Shown: positions 61,292 to 64,000 of the stretch, in pieces
Position numbering within the stretch: position 1 is the stretch's first letter
Layout of the letters: each line of letters begins with the position of its first letter
Origin: Diploscapter coronatus
Lineage: Eukaryota > Nematoda > Chromadorea > Rhabditida > Rhabditidae
Assembly: GCA_964036155.1 (NCBI GenBank)
Contig: OZ038423.1
Span: 57,427,249 to 57,491,248 of the forward strand
Length of the DNA: 64,000 nt
Direction of reading: 5' to 3'
Notes under the pieces: model-generated
The model's database searches: none
Seen by the model: only the letters and a program-made list of their open reading frames with translations
What the model was told of the DNA's origin: nothing
Position numbers and translations under genes: made by a program

Positions 61292-62949
61292 ATGGCCCTG
61301 AAAAGCGCGGTTTCGAAAATTTCAATCGCCGAAATTTTCGCGAGATTCGAAACTTTTCTCTTCGATGCTGACGGCGTTTTGTGGACTGGAAATGTGCCAG
61401 TGCCTGGCGCGATCGAGTTCCTGGACAAATTATTGGCTGATCAGGTAGAAATTTTCGATTTTTTTTAGAATTTCTGAAGAAATAGGCCTTTTTAAAGAAT
61501 TTTATTTTAGTTCACTTATTTTATTAACATTTCTCCCTTTAACTTTATGAATTTTCAAACAAGCTCGAAATTTAGAAAAATCGTCAACGATTTCTTTGAA
61601 AGTATGCAGATTTTTTTAACTTTCCAAGAACTCTATAAATTGTTTTTAGAGCAAGAAAGTCTTCATTCTGACCAACAACGGCACGAGAACCATCGATCAG
61701 TACACGGAGAAAATTCGAAAAGTCGGGTTCGGAAGCATTCAAAGGGAAAACATTATTTCCTCTGCGCTAGTGCTGGGAGAGTACCTGAAAGGCAACCCTG
61801 GAAAGTATCAAGGAAGAGAAGTTTACCTAGTCGGGACGGAAAACTTGAAGAATACTCTGGAACAGGTTATTTTTATTTCTTTATTCTATTTTAATCTTAC
61901 GGAGTTTTCAGGCAGCCGGCGTAAAGTGCTTCGGAATCGGGTCGGATAACACTGTCGATTACCTCGGGACCGAGCTCGTGGGAGATCTAGATATCGACCT
62001 GAGTCACGATCCAGTAGCCGTGGTCTGCAGTGCGGATCTGCATTTTAGGTATTTATTTACAAAATTTCCTATCACTAGATAGTTTATTCATATCTACCAT
62101 TATCAAAATGCCCTAATTTCGTATCTTTTTTATTTTGAATGTATTTTAGTTCCTCAAAGCTTTGTTATTATCGTCGAAATTCTCTTTATTTTTATCTTAT
62201 TTTTCAGCTACCCAAAAATCATGAAAGCGGTCAACTACTTATCTCGTCCAGGCGTTGAATTCCTCGTGACCAACGAAGACCTGAGTTTCCCGACTCAGAG
62301 AAAAGGCGTCGTTGTTCCGGGCTCTGGCGCGATGAGCGTCTGCATCAGAGCTGTTTCCGGAAGGGAACCGACTGTTTTTGGGAAGCCTGCTAAGGTAATT
62401 TTTCTAGCTAAATGGTAAAGTTAATTATCGGAAATTTTTGGACTAGTTCGGATCTTATAAGAATCATGATTTTTGCAAAACTTTGGCTTAATTTCGGAAC
62501 TTTATTGAGTTGATGTTAGATCGGATTATATTTTTGAAAAGAAAAGCTTTCTTAGATTCTAGTTTGGGAAATGGAACAAATTATCGACTATTTTGATATT
62601 TTTGTAAGACAATATTTCAGCCGATGGCGGATTTATTAAAATCTCGAGGCGATCTGGACCCGGAGAAAACGATCATGTTCGGCGACCGGCTAGATACGGA
62701 CATAGCTTTCGCTAATGCCAACGGATTTTCTTCCTGCTTGATGTTGACCGGAGTCAATAATTTGGAGGACGTAGATAGGTAAGTTTTTTTTTCTAATTCA
62801 AGAAGAAAACTAATTTCGAGAATAGGAAGTGAAAAAATATGGAAAAACATTTTTAGCGATAGTTTGATCTTTTTTAATTTTCATCTTTCAGGGCCGCAGA
62901 AAAGGGACAGAACCATCTGATTCCGACCTTCACATCGTCTTTCGTCTAA
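61292..62949 (+). CDS. HAD-family phosphoglycolate / 4-nitrophenyl phosphatase
   Basis: Six phase-consistent exons (61292-61444, 61650-61865, 61912-62048, 62208-62394, 62621-62778, 62892-62949) give 302 aa, normal for the PGP/p-nitrophenylphosphatase family. HAD motifs are intact: nucleophile DADGVLW (Asp25, acid/base Asp27), motif II ILTNNGT (Thr59-Asn61), the Lys in QRKGVVVPGSG and motif IV GDRLDTD (Asp253, Asp257). The C2-type cap lies between exons 2 and 4. It would dephosphorylate 2-phosphoglycolate or related metabolites in the cytosol. The stop lies 168 bp before the first seen NIPSNAP exon, an operon-like gap. Exon 5 ends in the same phase in which the NIPSNAP exon begins, so a read-through fusion is possible. 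Confidence 0.95.
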
Positions 62950-63117
62950 TTTGTGATTTATTTTATTGTTATGATCTTCCACTTCTAGGATTCACTTTGT
63001 TAATTTTTATTTTCTATTTCGCCGTTTGAAGTACGCCACAAAGACTTTAGTATTTGAGAATTTCTGGGTATTTTGGCAGATATTTAGATTTTTAAAATAA
63101 AAGTAAATAAATTTTAG

Positions 63118-63721
63118 ATTTTCGACTTCATCGATTTGTTTCGAGGAGAAGAAAGACGGCGACAAGAAGGAACAGGCCCCACCCAAACAGCAGGGATGGT
63201 TCAGCAAGATTCTGGTATTTTAAAATTTATCCATTTCTTTTATTTTAGAAAAAATATTGCTAAAATAAAATGTTTTTAATATTCAAAAATTGATTCAGAG
63301 CGGTCAACAAATGGACCCGGCTGGCTGGCAGAAACAGTCTCACAGCAGTCTGCTGAGCACTTCTGAATACATCTATGAGTTTACGAGTAGGGGTTTTTTC
63401 ACAAAAAAATATATATATATATAATTTTTAGCCCACAACTACCGCCCCGGCACGGCTGACAACTACCTTGAGAAATTCGGAAAATACAAGAATGAGTTGA
63501 CGCAGAAAGTAGGAATTTTATTTAAATTGAAAATGAAAATTAGGAAAACAATTGAAAATATTTCTTAATTCTTAAAAAGAATAAAGTGAACTGTTAAATG
63601 AAGTAAATTTTCAGGCGCCCAACACCGAGCTGATCGGCTCGTGGACGGTGAATTTTGGTCGTACCAAGGATCAGGCCGTCCACCTCTGGCGACACAAACA
63701 GGGATACGCGGATATCGATAA
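63118..63721 (+). CDS. nipsnap: NIPSNAP protein, cut by the right edge
   Basis: Exons at 63118-63214, 63299-63386, 63432-63508 and 63615-63721 are phase-consistent and continue beyond the window. They encode a basic Lys/Gln-rich stretch (KKDGDKKEQAPPKQQGWFSK), then SLLSTSEYIYEF and the family hallmark IGSWTVNFGRTKDQAVHLWR. NIPSNAPs are mitochondrial proteins linked to mitophagy signalling in mammals; their biochemical activity is unclear. No in-frame ATG is visible in the first exon, so either a short 5' exon in the 168-bp gap is missed, or the exon is spliced to the phosphatase. NIPSNAP is named for a C. elegans operon with a 4-nitrophenylphosphatase-domain gene, and the same order is seen here. 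Confidence 0.9.
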
Positions 63722-64000
63722 GTAAGCGATTTTAAAATAACTTATTACAGAAAAAAGGATGAAGGAAGAGGACTCTAGTTGAGATTACAATGATCAGATA
63801 TGAATCTTTAGATAAGAAGATGAGATAGAGAAAAGCCGGTTTTTAGTATGTGTAATGTGACGATAATCTATGGGAAGTTTCTCTCTTCGATATCTTTATG
63901 ACTTCATACAATCTTTCTTTAAACTTATTTTTATAAAAAATTCAAAATTATCTTTTTTTCGAAAAAGATCAAATAATTTAAGGCTAATCAATCTGCACCT

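Noticed and set aside
1..64000. tRNA, rRNA or CRISPR features, and viral or bacterial gene blocks
   Set aside because: I looked for T-loop-like motifs, regular spaced repeats and intronless gene runs and saw none. Everything supportable is eukaryotic with introns.

Overview
The window is nuclear DNA from an animal, most likely a nematode. Introns are mostly 40-60 nt with TTTCAG-type acceptors, genes are compact and AT-rich, and one pair of genes is spaced like a nematode operon. The proteins are also nematode-like: giant secreted Kunitz/cysteine-rich/EB proteins, mucin-linked C-type lectins, F-box/kelch genes, and a NIPSNAP gene directly behind a p-nitrophenylphosphatase-family gene. I did not identify the species. 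Exon boundaries were built by hand from GT(GC)-AG signals, phase consistency and paralogue comparison, so they are predictions.

Layout. 0.5-5.5 kb: four phase-compatible minus-strand exons of an unrecognised serine-rich protein that runs off the left edge. 10-20.4 kb: three plus-strand genes for small membrane proteins carrying PPxY (WW-binding) motifs. 21.5-23.0 kb (-): a protein with two C2H2 zinc fingers. 25.6-38.1 kb (+): two tandem paralogues, about 1570 and 1461 aa, of secreted multi-Kunitz proteins. 38.6-39.4 kb (-): a small two-helix membrane protein, also with a PPxY motif. 40.1-44.1 kb (-): a full TNNI3K-type ankyrin-repeat kinase. 45.0-45.7 kb (-): a secreted Met/Gly/Asn-rich protein with reading-frame complications. 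46.8-50.0 kb: a large inverted duplication carrying two divergent F-box/kelch genes. 52-57.2 kb (+): one doubtful and one clear C-type lectin gene. 58.4-63.7 kb (+): mitochondrial SSB, a HAD-family phosphoglycolate/4-nitrophenyl phosphatase, and NIPSNAP, which is cut by the right edge.

Points of interest. Four introns in the Kunitz pair appear to use GC-AG splice sites; two of them exist only in the second copy. The phosphatase and NIPSNAP genes are 168 bp apart in phases that would allow an in-frame fusion. The inverted F-box/kelch repeat has an outer region more diverged than its core, and a foldback element inserted in one arm only. A 153-bp hAT-like MITE with a perfect 8-bp target duplication sits inside the lectin gene, and a mariner-like foldback lies between the two lectins.

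The stretches between these blocks look like ordinary AT-rich intergenic or intronic DNA. I found no tRNA, rRNA or CRISPR features.
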